In this document: positions 1 to 8,107 of the stretch, in pieces | Position numbering within the stretch: the first letter of the stretch is position 1 | Layout: each line of letters starts with the position of its first letter | Source of the DNA: Opitutia bacterium | Lineage (GTDB): Bacteria; Verrucomicrobiota; Verrucomicrobiia; Opitutales; Seribacteraceae | Length of the DNA stretch: 38,750 bases | NCBI GenBank assembly: GCA_002730975.1 | Contig: PCBO01000110.1 | Span: forward strand, 1-38,750 | Direction of reading: 5' to 3' | Position numbers and translations under genes: made by a program | The notes under the pieces: model-generated | Told to the model about the DNA's origin: nothing | Seen by the model: the letters and a program-made list of their open reading frames with translations, nothing else | Database searches by the model: none

Positions 1-354
1 CAACGAAAAGAATTAAAGGAGTACTGTTCGAAGTACTTGCAGTGGAGGGAGCGATATCCGGACGCCGAGGAAATAACGGGAGTCTGGGGCTGCGTCATCG
101 GACTGTGCAGCCTTCCGTTTATTATATCTCTACTGCTCGGTATACCCTATGTTTGCGTGTCATGGTTGGGCGTAGTGCCGGAATTGGAATTAGGTTCTGA
201 AGCACTCCCTTATGTCTTCATCCCTTTATTATTTGCAATGCTCCTAGTATGTATTAAAAAAAATCTAACGCCTGGAGCAAAATTGAAGCCGGATGTTCCC
301 AAAAGCGTAGAAGTCTTCAGCCACCACGGTTTTGACCCAGGCAGTGGAAGCTGA
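1..354 (+). CDS. Partial hypothetical membrane protein (5' end outside window)
   Basis: The reading frame is already open at base 1 and closes at the TGA of 352-354, so the start probably lies upstream of the window; an internal TTG at 37 is a weaker alternative. Two hydrophobic stretches (about 20 and 16 residues) separated by a short polar loop predict two membrane helices, followed by a Lys-rich cytoplasmic-type tail. I do not recognise a family. The last residues read into the start of a PPK2 remnant in the neighbouring frame, and a Phe-Asp-Pro-Gly stretch at the end of this frame could itself belong to the decayed PPK2 gene, so the C-terminus may be a product of that decay. The function is unknown, and the frame may be a fusion or degraded gene. 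Confidence 0.35.
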   Translation, partial: QRKELKEYCSKYLQWRERYPDAEEITGVWGCVIGLCSLPFIISLLLGIPYVCVSWLGVVPELELGSEALPYVFIPLLFAMLLVCIKKNLTPGAKLKPDVPKSVEVFSHHGFDPGSGS

Positions 355-545
355 ACGAAGAGGATTGGCGTAATCGAGAAAAGTGGGATCTCTACGAGGA
401 GGCCACCGAGGAAATGTTTCTACGCACTCATACTACCTATGCTCCCTGGACGATTATCGAGGGCAATTGCAAGCGATACGCTCGTATCAAGGCCCTCGAC
501 GGGGTGATCGCGGCCATTGAGGCTCGGATAGCCGAGGAAGACTAG
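336..545 (+). pseudogene. C-terminal remnant of polyphosphate kinase 2 (PPK2 family)
   Basis: Frame 3 from 336 to the TAG at 543-545 encodes about 69 residues containing QWKLNEEDWRNREKW, then a TTYAPWTIIEGNCKRYARIK block. These match the C-terminal end of PPK2 enzymes, which transfer phosphate between polyphosphate and AMP, ADP or GDP. The Walker A, lid and central kinase segments (normally about 200 residues upstream) are absent, and an in-frame TGA at 333-335 precedes the fragment. The preceding frame 1 reads Asp-Pro-Gly just before, so a one-base frameshift near 340 would join the two frames. It has no start codon of its own and is most simply a decayed gene end. The family match is from motif memory; no alignment was run. 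Confidence 0.7.
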
Positions 546-829
546 ACCGAATTTGCCTTCTTACTTCGCTTCGCCCATCTCGTGGGGCGTCAGGTTTGGC
601 TTTGGGACCAAAGTAGCTAGAAATTTCGAGGGGTTTGATGGGAAGGGGTTCTTAAATAGTAAGCCTTCACAAACCCCATCGCGAGTGATCTTACGAAATC
701 CGATTATCTTTTGGAAGGTGGTCGTTCGGTGCTCAAATATTCTTTTCTTTCTTGCTAGTTTTTGAAAATTGGGATGCAGGTGAAGAATCGTTTTTTCCTG
801 CAAATCCTAAAACAACCCAAGTACGCAAT
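546..829. other. Non-coding spacer upstream of the sugar cluster
   Basis: This 284-base stretch is AT-rich and holds only short shadow reading frames on both strands with no family resemblance. It contains one strong hairpin (listed separately) and must carry the promoter of the downstream operon, but I see no convincing -35/-10 pair. No ribosome-binding purine tract precedes the ATG at 830. Confidence 0.5.
630..677. promoter_or_regulatory. Hairpin in leader of the sugar cluster
   Basis: GGGGTTTG at 630-637 pairs perfectly with CAAACCCC at 670-677, and an inner GAAGG at 642-646 pairs with CCTTC at 664-668, leaving a loop of about 17 bases and small bulges. No T-tract follows on the + strand, so it is not a standard intrinsic terminator. 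It could be a leader structure or a remnant of the decayed upstream region. Confidence 0.4.
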
Positions 830-1870
830 ATGGAGCCGATATCCTCTTCGGAATCCCGCTCAGGCATTCTTGCCGGCGGTAACTGGATTATAGACCAAGT
901 AAAGATTATCGACGTCTATCCCAAGCACGAGCAACTGGCCAACATCTTTGATCAATCACAAGGCACAGGCGGTTCACCCTACAACGTCTTGTTGGACTTG
1001 GCCAAGATGGGAGCCTCATTTCCGCTCGAAGGCGCCGGCTTAGTAGGAGGGGATTCCTTAGGAGAGTTCATTCTCGAGGATTGCCGTCGCCACGGTGTTG
1101 ATCCTCGCTTCATTAGCGTCAACGAGAATGCCTCCACCTCATACACCGACGTAATGACGGAAAGGGAAGGCGGTCGCCGCACGTTTTTTCATAATCGTGG
1201 AGCGAATGCCGAATGGGATGGGAGCGATCTTGATTTTGCCACCTCCAACGCGCGAATCTTTCACCTAGGATATTTGCTTTTGCTGGATGCCATCGATGCC
1301 GCCGACTCTGAGTACGGGACTCGCGGAGCGCGTCTTCTGGCAATGGCTCAGGAAGCAGGTTTCAAGACCAGCTTGGACGTGGTGAGCGAGGACAGCGATC
1401 GATTCTCGAGAATCGTTAGCCCCGCCCTCAAGCAGGTCGACTATTGCATACTCAATGAAATTGAGGCGAGCAAGGTCACTGGTATTTCCATTCGAGATGG
1501 AGAAAAGCTAAACGAATCTTCGGTTAAGGAGACAGCCGAACGCCTTCTGGAACTGGGAGCCCGCGAACTAGTGGCCATTCACTTTCCCGAGGGTGCTTAC
1601 GCTTGTTCGGCTTCCGGTGAGTCCGCATGGCAAGGTTCCTTGTCTTTGCCGAAAGGCTATGTTGCAGGTGCCGCGGGTGCGGGCGATGCCTTTTGCGCGG
1701 GAATGCTATATGGCATTCATGAAGATTGGGAACTTGGCCGTTCCCTGCTTGCCGGTACTTGTGCCGCGACTGCTTCCTTGTCTGATCCGACTTGTACCGA
1801 TGGCGTCAAGAGTCTTGACGATTGCTTGGCTCTTGCAGACCAATTCGGTGTTGGTGAGGACGAGGTCTGA
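830..1870 (+). CDS. PfkB-family carbohydrate kinase
   Basis: This 346-residue protein is a ribokinase/PfkB-type sugar kinase expected to phosphorylate a sugar or ketose with ATP in the cytoplasm. The glycine-rich substrate-side motif GTGGSPYN lies near residues 46-52, the central ILNEIEA segment at 207-213, and the ATP/anion-hole signature AAGAGDAF at 281-288 with the predicted catalytic base Asp286. The ATG at 830 was chosen because the conserved first strand (GGNWIIDQVKII) begins at residue 16; the longer frame from a TTG at 752 adds an unconserved leader. It is the first gene of a co-directional cluster, 49 bases before the PHP gene. The exact substrate cannot be assigned from sequence; the neighbours (polyol and ketose-phosphate dehydrogenases) point to a ketose or keto-sugar. 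Confidence 0.88.
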   Translation: MEPISSSESRSGILAGGNWIIDQVKIIDVYPKHEQLANIFDQSQGTGGSPYNVLLDLAKMGASFPLEGAGLVGGDSLGEFILEDCRRHGVDPRFISVNENASTSYTDVMTEREGGRRTFFHNRGANAEWDGSDLDFATSNARIFHLGYLLLLDAIDAADSEYGTRGARLLAMAQEAGFKTSLDVVSEDSDRFSRIVSPALKQVDYCILNEIEASKVTGISIRDGEKLNESSVKETAERLLELGARELVAIHFPEGAYACSASGESAWQGSLSLPKGYVAGAAGAGDAFCAGMLYGIHEDWELGRSLLAGTCAATASLSDPTCTDGVKSLDDCLALADQFGVGEDEV

Positions 1871-1919
1871 GCCTCGTTCATTATTCTTTGTTCATCAATC
1901 CCTTATCATTACTTCCGAT

Positions 1920-3239
1920 ATGTCCGAAAATTCAATCGACGATTTTGATGCTTCCGTTCGCCGACAAACTCTGGAAGGTTTGTCCGGAGAAACTTTTCCC
2001 GAACCGAAGCCAATTCTAAATCTGCACGCCCACACTTTCTTTTCCTATAATTATCGAGGATATTCTCCCAGTCACTTTGCGCTGGAAGCGAAGCGACACG
2101 GGTTGGAAACCTCCGGTATCGTTGAATTTGATTGCCTGGATGGGCTCGATGAGTTTCTAGCTGCCGCTCGCTTGCTTAACTTGAAGGGCGCCGTGGGTGT
2201 GGAGTCTCGAGTGTTCGTACCTGAGTTCGCCGATCGAGAGATAAACTCTCCCGGCGAGCCCGGCATTAGCTACCATATGGGAATCGGGTTTACTACGACC
2301 GACATTCCTGCCGAGGCTCAAATCTTTCTCGACGGGATGAGAAACACCTCCACTGATCGTAATCGTGGTCTCGTTGATCGGGTGAATGCCCACCTCGCTC
2401 CGGTTATTGTGGACTACGATGCCGATGTCTTGCCCCTCACGCCTGCAGGCAATGCCACCGAACGGCACCTATGTGTCGCTTACGCTCGGAAAGCCGCGTC
2501 TCAATTTCCTGCTGCCGAAGCTTTGGCTCGATACTGGGGAGACAAGCTGGGCGTAGAAAAGGAGGACATCGTTGACCTTCCCGAGGGTCGCGGTTTGACC
2601 GACCTGCTGCGGGGCAAGACCATGAAGCGAGGTGGAGTCGGATATGTTCAGCCCGATACGGGATCTTTTCCGAAGATGTCGGATATGAATCGTTTTTCCC
2701 TCGTCTGTGGAGCTATCCCCACTCTTGCTTGGCTGGATGGTTTTTCCTCCGGAGAGCAAGCCATGGAGGAACTGGTCGACGTAGGGATGGAGACGGGAGT
2801 AGCTGCCTTTAATGTTATTCCCGACCGTAATTACACGCCCGATTCGCCCGATGAAAAGCTACGCAACCTTCAGGAAGTGATCGCTCTTGTCGAGAGACGC
2901 GGGTTGCCACTTATCGGTGGAACGGAAATGAATGGCCCCGGGCAAAAGTTCGTCGATGACTTTGATTCCGATGCCCTTGATCCCCTTCGCTCGGTCTTTC
3001 TGAAAGGTGGACGTATCCTATATGCTCACACAGTATTGCAAGGGATGGCCGGGATGGGCTACCTCAGTGAATGGGCTGAAAATTCCTTTGCTGACGTTTT
3101 CGCCAAGAACGATTTTTTCGCCGAGCTCGGTCATGCTTTTCAACCTTTCGGCGAAGATCGTTTGCGTGAAGGATTATCCGACCATCAAGGCCCTAAGGAA
3201 GTTCTTGATAATGCTCGCAAAGCAATTGCGACGGAGTAG
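1920..3239 (+). CDS. PHP-domain metal-dependent hydrolase-like protein
   Basis: The 439-residue product begins with a PHP (polymerase and histidinol phosphatase) fold: LNLHAHTFFSYN near residues 33-44 carries the metal-binding His36-x-His38 pair, followed by a VEFD strand (68-71), GVESRVF (93-99) and YHMG at 118-121. PHP proteins bind two or three metals and usually hydrolyse phosphate esters. A long C-terminal half contains GGTEMNGPGQKF and a late ELGHAF motif that may complete the metal site. It is longer than typical PHP phosphoesterases (about 270-300), and no transporter or DNA-polymerase context exists. Its place between a sugar kinase and a polyol dehydrogenase suggests action on a sugar phosphate or lactone. 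The ATG at 1920 is the only start that keeps the conserved N-terminus without the long shadow extension. Confidence 0.75.
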   Translation: MSENSIDDFDASVRRQTLEGLSGETFPEPKPILNLHAHTFFSYNYRGYSPSHFALEAKRHGLETSGIVEFDCLDGLDEFLAAARLLNLKGAVGVESRVFVPEFADREINSPGEPGISYHMGIGFTTTDIPAEAQIFLDGMRNTSTDRNRGLVDRVNAHLAPVIVDYDADVLPLTPAGNATERHLCVAYARKAASQFPAAEALARYWGDKLGVEKEDIVDLPEGRGLTDLLRGKTMKRGGVGYVQPDTGSFPKMSDMNRFSLVCGAIPTLAWLDGFSSGEQAMEELVDVGMETGVAAFNVIPDRNYTPDSPDEKLRNLQEVIALVERRGLPLIGGTEMNGPGQKFVDDFDSDALDPLRSVFLKGGRILYAHTVLQGMAGMGYLSEWAENSFADVFAKNDFFAELGHAFQPFGEDRLREGLSDHQGPKEVLDNARKAIATE

Positions 3240-3251
3240 GGGAGTCTTGCC

Positions 3252-4460
3252 TTGAGTCGGACTTTCGTCGGCTTCGGTTTCGGAGCCATCCAAGGCGGAC
3301 TTTTTCTTCCCGAGGCTTTTCGATCAGGGAATTTTTCCCGCTTGGTCGTTTCGGAAATCGATGCAGAATCCGTTGCTGCCTTGCGGGCTGCCAAAGGAAC
3401 CTACCTTGCCAATGTTGCGGGGAGCTCTTCGTTGGAGACCATATGTGTGGAGGGTGTGGAAATCTTGAACCCACTGGTGGATGATGATCGTACAGCCCTC
3501 GTGCGCGCAATTTCCGAAGCGAGTGAATTGGCTACAGCGCTCCCGAGTTTCGCTTTGTACGACGTCGGTGAAGCCTCTGTCGCTGCACTTCTGGCAGAAG
3601 GTTTTTCCTTAAAGGTGGCGGATCCTGCCTTGCCGACCTGTGTCACCTACGCCGCTGAAAACGATTCTCGTGCTGCTTCGCGTCTGCGAGACGCCTGTTT
3701 CCGTCATGCTCCGAGAGGTTTCGGCGAAAGCGTCCAGTTTTCAGAGACCGTTATAGCAAAGATGTGCTCCGTGGTAGCGGATCCCGTGCGCATTATCGAC
3801 GAGGGGCTCGACCTTATTGTTCCTGATTTCCATCGTGCCTTCCTCGTAGAGTCTTTCAACGAAATCCTCGTCGAACAAGTCACCTTGTCGAACTTCGAGC
3901 GTGGACTTTCCGCCTTCATTGAAAAACCCGACCTCGATCCTTTTGCGATCACCAAGTTCCTCGGACACAACGCCAACCATGCCTTGCTTGGTTATTTGGC
4001 TATTGAAAAAGGGCTTGGTTTTATGCATGAGGCAGGCGAGCAGCAAGACCTCATGGCCTTTGTGCAACAAACTTTTATCGAGGAATCGGGATTGGGTTTG
4101 CGGCACAAGTACGGCGAGATGGATGACGAGATTTTTACCGAGGATGGTTTTCGCACCTATGCCAAGGATGCCGTTACTCGCATGGTTAACCCCTTCCTTC
4201 GAGATCCGGTTGCTCGAGTAACTCGAGATCCGGCTCGTAAACTTGGTTGGGAGGATCGTTTTGTCGGATCTATGTTGCTTGCCTTGGAGGCTGGAGTGAC
4301 ACCCCATCGACTGGCTAGAGGCGTAGCCATTGCTTTACAAAGCTTGTGTGATGAAACAGGTCAAGATGACCCCAAGGCAGTTCTGTGCAATCTTTGGAGA
4401 GATGCTCCAGTAGAGATCACATCCGACCTTTTGGAACTTGTTCTTTCTTCTGGAATTTAA
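3252..4460 (+). CDS. Mannitol dehydrogenase-family polyol (phosphate) dehydrogenase
   Basis: This 402-residue protein belongs to the polyol-specific long-chain dehydrogenases (mannitol-1-phosphate 5-dehydrogenase, mannitol 2-dehydrogenase, altronate oxidoreductase). It oxidises or reduces a polyol/ketose pair with NAD(P). The N-terminal Rossmann loop GFGFGAIQGGLF is at residues 7-18, and the family's catalytic K-x4-N-x2-H signature is intact as Lys235, Asn240 and His243 in KFLGHNANH, preceded by the NFERGLSAFIEKPDLDPFAI segment. The start is a TTG at 3252, forced because the in-frame stop of the previous gene region lies at 3237 and the Rossmann motif begins six residues later. It sits 12 bases after the PHP gene. 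Whether it prefers a free polyol or a polyol phosphate cannot be decided here. Confidence 0.83.
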   Translation: MSRTFVGFGFGAIQGGLFLPEAFRSGNFSRLVVSEIDAESVAALRAAKGTYLANVAGSSSLETICVEGVEILNPLVDDDRTALVRAISEASELATALPSFALYDVGEASVAALLAEGFSLKVADPALPTCVTYAAENDSRAASRLRDACFRHAPRGFGESVQFSETVIAKMCSVVADPVRIIDEGLDLIVPDFHRAFLVESFNEILVEQVTLSNFERGLSAFIEKPDLDPFAITKFLGHNANHALLGYLAIEKGLGFMHEAGEQQDLMAFVQQTFIEESGLGLRHKYGEMDDEIFTEDGFRTYAKDAVTRMVNPFLRDPVARVTRDPARKLGWEDRFVGSMLLALEAGVTPHRLARGVAIALQSLCDETGQDDPKAVLCNLWRDAPVEITSDLLELVLSSGI

Positions 4461-4517
4461 TTCACTTTCGTTTTAAGCGACGAAAAAACTAAGGTTTCTT
4501 GATTGCTTTTCTTTCAG

Positions 4518-4537
4518 AAACGATCAAAAACGATCAA
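4518..4537 (+). promoter_or_regulatory. Tandem 10-bp direct repeat before deoR-like gene (candidate operator)
   Basis: AAACGATCAA occurs twice head to tail, exactly one helical turn apart, in the 89-base gap between the polyol dehydrogenase and the DeoR-family regulator, ending 12 bases before the chosen ATG at 4550. DeoR-family repressors often bind repeated short elements near their own promoter, so this is a candidate autoregulatory site. The spacing relative to a promoter is not established. Confidence 0.35.
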
Positions 4538-4549
4538 AACCAATCACTA

Positions 4550-5329
4550 ATGATTCTTGAAGTTAGAGCAGACTTGGCTCCCGAAAGGCGTGAGCGTATG
4601 AGAATTCTCATTCGCAAGGCCGGCGTTGCTCGAGTCGAGGATTTAAAATCCGACCTTAAGGTTTCGGTTGCAACCGTACGGCGTGATTTGGAAGCCTTGG
4701 AGGAAGAGGGGCGTATCCGACGAGTACATGGTGGAGCGGTTAGCATGGAGAGTCGATTGGAAGAAGAGGTGTTCGACGATAAGGCAAACCTCGCTCTAAA
4801 GGAAAAGCGCCTAATCGCCGAGGAAGCCTTAAATTTTATAGGTACAGGTGATTCGATTTATCTCGATGGTGGCAGCACTGTTCTTGAAATTGCCCGTTTG
4901 CTTGCTGGACGAACGGATCTTACGGTGGTTACCAATTCTCTTCGAGCGGCGGCGGAGTTGTCGGAATCCGGTCCTCGGGTAATTCTCATCGGCGGCGAAC
5001 TTCGTCGGTTGAGTCAAACCATGGTTGGACCGCTCACCCAAGCCATCCTCGGTCAGGTGCGCTTGGACAAGGCCTTCATGGGCACGATGGGGCTTTGCAT
5101 TGATGATGGTCTCACTACAACGGATCCCAACGAGGCTTTCACAAAGTCCCTCGTTCAAGAGCATGCCCGGCAAGTTGTTCTTTTGGCCGATGCTCGGAAG
5201 GCGGGTAAGATTTCCTTTGCTCGAGTGAGCGACTTGGAGAGCGTTGATATTTTGATTAGCGACAAAAAATTTCCTGCCAAGACTGCCCGAACTCTGCGAA
5301 AGCGGGGTTTGAAGGTTCGCTTGGCTTAA
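4550..5329 (+). CDS. DeoR-family transcriptional regulator
   Basis: The 259-residue protein has the DeoR layout. A winged helix-turn-helix lies at about residues 14-62, including VARVEDLKSDLKVSVATVRR and the typical RRVHGGAV wing end. A DeoRC sugar-phosphate-binding domain follows, starting KRLIAEEALNFIGTGDSIYLDGGST and including the conserved VTNSLRAA and LIGGELR segments. Regulators of this family usually repress sugar or polyol operons and release DNA on binding a phosphorylated sugar. The ATG at 4550 is preferred; a TTG at 4499 would add 17 residues and run through the tandem repeat. Its position inside the cluster makes it the likely local regulator, sensing an intermediate of this pathway. 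The effector is unknown. Confidence 0.88.
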   Translation: MILEVRADLAPERRERMRILIRKAGVARVEDLKSDLKVSVATVRRDLEALEEEGRIRRVHGGAVSMESRLEEEVFDDKANLALKEKRLIAEEALNFIGTGDSIYLDGGSTVLEIARLLAGRTDLTVVTNSLRAAAELSESGPRVILIGGELRRLSQTMVGPLTQAILGQVRLDKAFMGTMGLCIDDGLTTTDPNEAFTKSLVQEHARQVVLLADARKAGKISFARVSDLESVDILISDKKFPAKTARTLRKRGLKVRLA

Positions 5330-5353
5330 AACTAAGCGAAAAGGAACAAACCT

Positions 5354-6712
5354 ATGGCTACTCCTGTTATCATGCCTCGACAAGGTCAGTCGGTGGAAAG
5401 TTGTATCTTGACCGAATGGAAGGTCGCCCCGGGTGATCAAGTGGAGGAAGGTTCGGTGCTCGCCGTGATTGAGACGGACAAAGCGAGTTTTGATCTGGAA
5501 TCTCCTGTTGCCGGTACTGTTCTTGATTTGTTTTGGGAAGCCGACGACGATGTTCCCGTTCTTGCAAATGTCACCGTCATTGGAGATGAGGGCGAGGATC
5601 CGTCTGGCTTTAGGCCTGAAATGGAAGTTACCCCATCCGGACCTGCGGGAGATTCTACGACAAGTTCCGTGACAGCCGCGACTTCGGAAACCTCTGTCAC
5701 CAACCCTTCGGTCGGGACCGTTGCTTCTATCGTGTCGGCGGCGGAGGGTTCGGTTGCAGGTGTCAGTCCGCGGGCGCGGCAACTTGCCATGCGAACAGGT
5801 TTTGATCCTGACTCCATTCTTGGAACAGGTCCTGGCGGACGTGTTATCGAGCGTGATGTGCAAGCCGCATTGGAGGGAACGCCGCGACTTAGTGCATCCG
5901 CCTCGGCGCTTGCCCGCGAGGGTGGATTGGAACCACCCGTCCATGGAGGAGGTTTGTCGGGTATGGCCTTGGCATCCGACATGCGAGAACCGGGATCGAT
6001 CTATGGAGCCGAGGTCGTCCCCGTGAAGGGTATTCGGAAGGTCATTGCCGACCGTATGATGCAATCTCTGGGAAACACAGCCCAACTCACTTTGCATACC
6101 GCCTTTGACGTAACCGCCGCCCAAGCGTTTCGCAAGGCTCGCAAGGAATCGGGAGAGCCGAAGGTTTCTCTCAACGACGTAATTTCTCATGCTTTGATCC
6201 ACACTCTTTTGCGCCATCCCGATCTTAACGCCCATTTCCTTGGTAATCGCATAGCTCGTTTCGAGAAAGTGAGTTTAGGGATCGCAGTGGACACTACTCG
6301 CGGACTCATGGTTCCTGTCTTGAGCGAGGCATGTTGTTTGTCTCTAGATAGTTTGTCCTCCGGTATTCGTGGCTTGGCCGAGGAATGTCGGGAAGGCACC
6401 ATACAGCCCGATCAATTGACGGGCGGGACCTTCACCTTGACCAATCTGGGGATGTTGGGAGTGGAACACTTTACGCCCGTTCTAAACGTTCCCGAGGTGG
6501 CCATCCTCGGCGTGGGCGGCATTTCTATTCGACCTGTCCGCGGAGAAGCCGGAGAAGTGAATTTTGTCGACAGCATTGCCCTCAGCTTGACCATGGATCA
6601 CCAAGCCATAGACGGAGCTCCTGCGGCTCGCTTCCTGAAGGATTTGGTAGAGACTTTGGAAAATTATTCCGGCGATCCCGCCGAAAACGAAAAAGGAGAA
6701 ACATCTAAGTGA
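5354..6712 (+). CDS. Dihydrolipoamide acyltransferase E2 of a 2-oxo-acid/acetoin dehydrogenase complex
   Basis: The 452-residue E2 core protein moves the acyl group from E1 to coenzyme A on a swinging lipoyl arm. One lipoyl domain spans about residues 1-78 with the lipoylation site Lys43 in ETDKA. A Ser/Thr/Ala-rich linker follows. The peripheral-subunit-binding domain lies at about 137-172 (SPRARQLAMRTGFDPDSILG, then GGRVIERDV). The catalytic domain at about 220-440 ends with DHQAIDG, supplying His416 and Asp420. An AAGGAA purine tract lies 8 bases before the ATG at 5354, and the stop overlaps the E3 start by GTGA. The gene sits directly behind the DeoR regulator in a sugar cluster rather than in a typical pyruvate dehydrogenase operon, so the acyl substrate is uncertain. 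Confidence 0.93.
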   Translation: MATPVIMPRQGQSVESCILTEWKVAPGDQVEEGSVLAVIETDKASFDLESPVAGTVLDLFWEADDDVPVLANVTVIGDEGEDPSGFRPEMEVTPSGPAGDSTTSSVTAATSETSVTNPSVGTVASIVSAAEGSVAGVSPRARQLAMRTGFDPDSILGTGPGGRVIERDVQAALEGTPRLSASASALAREGGLEPPVHGGGLSGMALASDMREPGSIYGAEVVPVKGIRKVIADRMMQSLGNTAQLTLHTAFDVTAAQAFRKARKESGEPKVSLNDVISHALIHTLLRHPDLNAHFLGNRIARFEKVSLGIAVDTTRGLMVPVLSEACCLSLDSLSSGIRGLAEECREGTIQPDQLTGGTFTLTNLGMLGVEHFTPVLNVPEVAILGVGGISIRPVRGEAGEVNFVDSIALSLTMDHQAIDGAPAARFLKDLVETLENYSGDPAENEKGETSK

Positions 6713-8055
6713 AGTACGATTTGGCTATCATTGGCGCCGGCCCTGCCGGTTACGTTGCCGCAAAAAAAGCCGCCGGGAATGGACTGAAAGTCCTCTTGGT
6801 GGAAGGAAAGAAGCTCGGTGGAGTTTGTCTAAACGAAGGTTGCGTGCCATCCAAGACCCTGTTGCAGGCGGCGAAAACCTACCACCATACTTTGCATGGC
6901 GAAACCTTCGGCGTGGAAGCCGATGGCGTTCGTTTCAACTTGGGCAAGGCCCATGCCCACAAGAATCAGGTCATGGACCGGATGCGTGATGGCATCGCGG
7001 GTCTCATGAAGAAGTACAAGGTGGAAGTTGCTTTCGGACGAGCCACCCTGTCAGCCGGACCTGCGGTTACGGTGGATGGAGAAACTCATGAAGCCGACAA
7101 TGTCTTGGTTTGTACAGGGTCTTCACCCGCCAAACCTCCGATCCCCGGGATTGATGCAGATCACGTAGTCGATTCCTCGGGTATTCTAGAATTGCCTGAA
7201 TTGCCTGAGCGATTGGTGATTGTCGGCGGCGGTGTGATTGGCTGTGAATTTGCCTGTGTGTTCGGCTCGGTTGGTGTTCCCGTGACCGTTGTAGAAGCTC
7301 TTCCTGAGATTTGTCCCGGGGTAGACTCCGAAGTGGCTTCCGTCCTCCGTGAGGAACTGGAAAAGAAAAACATTACTTTTCAACTGAATGCCAAGGTTGA
7401 CGAGATCGGTGAAAAAGAAGTCAAATTTACGCTCGACGGAGAAACTCAGTCCGTCCCCGGAGACGTTGTTCTGGTTGCCACAGGTCGTAAGCCCAACGTA
7501 TCCGGACTTGGCCTTGAGGATTTGCGAGTCGACGTCGACGAGCGAGGTGGAATTCGAGTAAATGATCGCGGCGCGACAAACGTTCCGGGTATTTGGGCGG
7601 CAGGCGACGTTACGGGACGAGCTTGGTTAGCCCATGCAGCGAGTCGCATGGCTGAGGTTGTCGTGCACAACCTTACGGGGCGAGAGGATCGTATGAGGTA
7701 CGACGCCATTCCGGCTGTAATCTATACCAATCCTGAAGTCGCCGTGGTCGGACTGACCAAGGAGCAGGCGGAAGAACGAGGACTTAAAGTGACTACGGGA
7801 AAAATCCCGATGGGCATTAACGCCCGTTACCTGGCGGAGCATCCCGGCGAATCGGGTTTATGCAAGGTCGTGGTGGAGGAGTCCACGCGTCGTCTTCTTG
7901 GTGTTCATATGATAGGCGGTGCTTGTTCCGAAATGATTTTCGGCGCTGCCGTTATGCTCGAAACGGAGCTTCGCGAGAAAGAAATCGAGGAGATCGTATT
8001 CCCGCATCCGACAGCATCCGAGATTATAAAGGACGTGTTCATGTCAGTTCGCTGA
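6709..8055 (+). CDS. lpdA: Dihydrolipoamide dehydrogenase (E3)
   Basis: The 448-residue flavoprotein reoxidises dihydrolipoyl groups of E2 with NAD. The FAD-binding GAGPAGY motif is at residues 9-15, the redox-active disulfide is CLNEGC (Cys40, Cys45), the NAD-binding GGGVIGCEFA lies in the middle, and the second FAD contact (IWAAGDVTG) follows. The C-terminal dimer-interface HPTASE motif provides His433 and Glu438. Translation starts at GTG 6709, overlapping the E2 stop by four bases, with a good AAAGGAG site about 10 bases upstream, one of the few clear Shine-Dalgarno sites in the window. The overlap implies translational coupling and matched expression with E2. The length is slightly short of the usual 460-475, but no motif is missing. 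Confidence 0.95.
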   Translation: MKYDLAIIGAGPAGYVAAKKAAGNGLKVLLVEGKKLGGVCLNEGCVPSKTLLQAAKTYHHTLHGETFGVEADGVRFNLGKAHAHKNQVMDRMRDGIAGLMKKYKVEVAFGRATLSAGPAVTVDGETHEADNVLVCTGSSPAKPPIPGIDADHVVDSSGILELPELPERLVIVGGGVIGCEFACVFGSVGVPVTVVEALPEICPGVDSEVASVLREELEKKNITFQLNAKVDEIGEKEVKFTLDGETQSVPGDVVLVATGRKPNVSGLGLEDLRVDVDERGGIRVNDRGATNVPGIWAAGDVTGRAWLAHAASRMAEVVVHNLTGREDRMRYDAIPAVIYTNPEVAVVGLTKEQAEERGLKVTTGKIPMGINARYLAEHPGESGLCKVVVEESTRRLLGVHMIGGACSEMIFGAAVMLETELREKEIEEIVFPHPTASEIIKDVFMSVR

Positions 8056-8107
8056 TGCCCCTCTGTTTGTTCCATCTTACCATTATTTTACCGCAACCAT
8101 TTGAATT

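Noticed and set aside
553..803. Small frames on both strands in the spacer before pfkB
   Set aside because: They overlap each other, lie on the hairpin, and have no recognisable features or ribosome-binding sites.
752..829. Upstream extension of the PfkB kinase from a TTG
   Set aside because: The 26 residues are not kinase-like, and the conserved first strand fits the ATG at 830.
4829..6235. 468-residue open frame on the - strand across the DeoR and E2 genes
   Set aside because: It is antisense to two genes with clear protein motifs, is rich in Arg, His and Ser, and shows no family features; it is a shadow frame.
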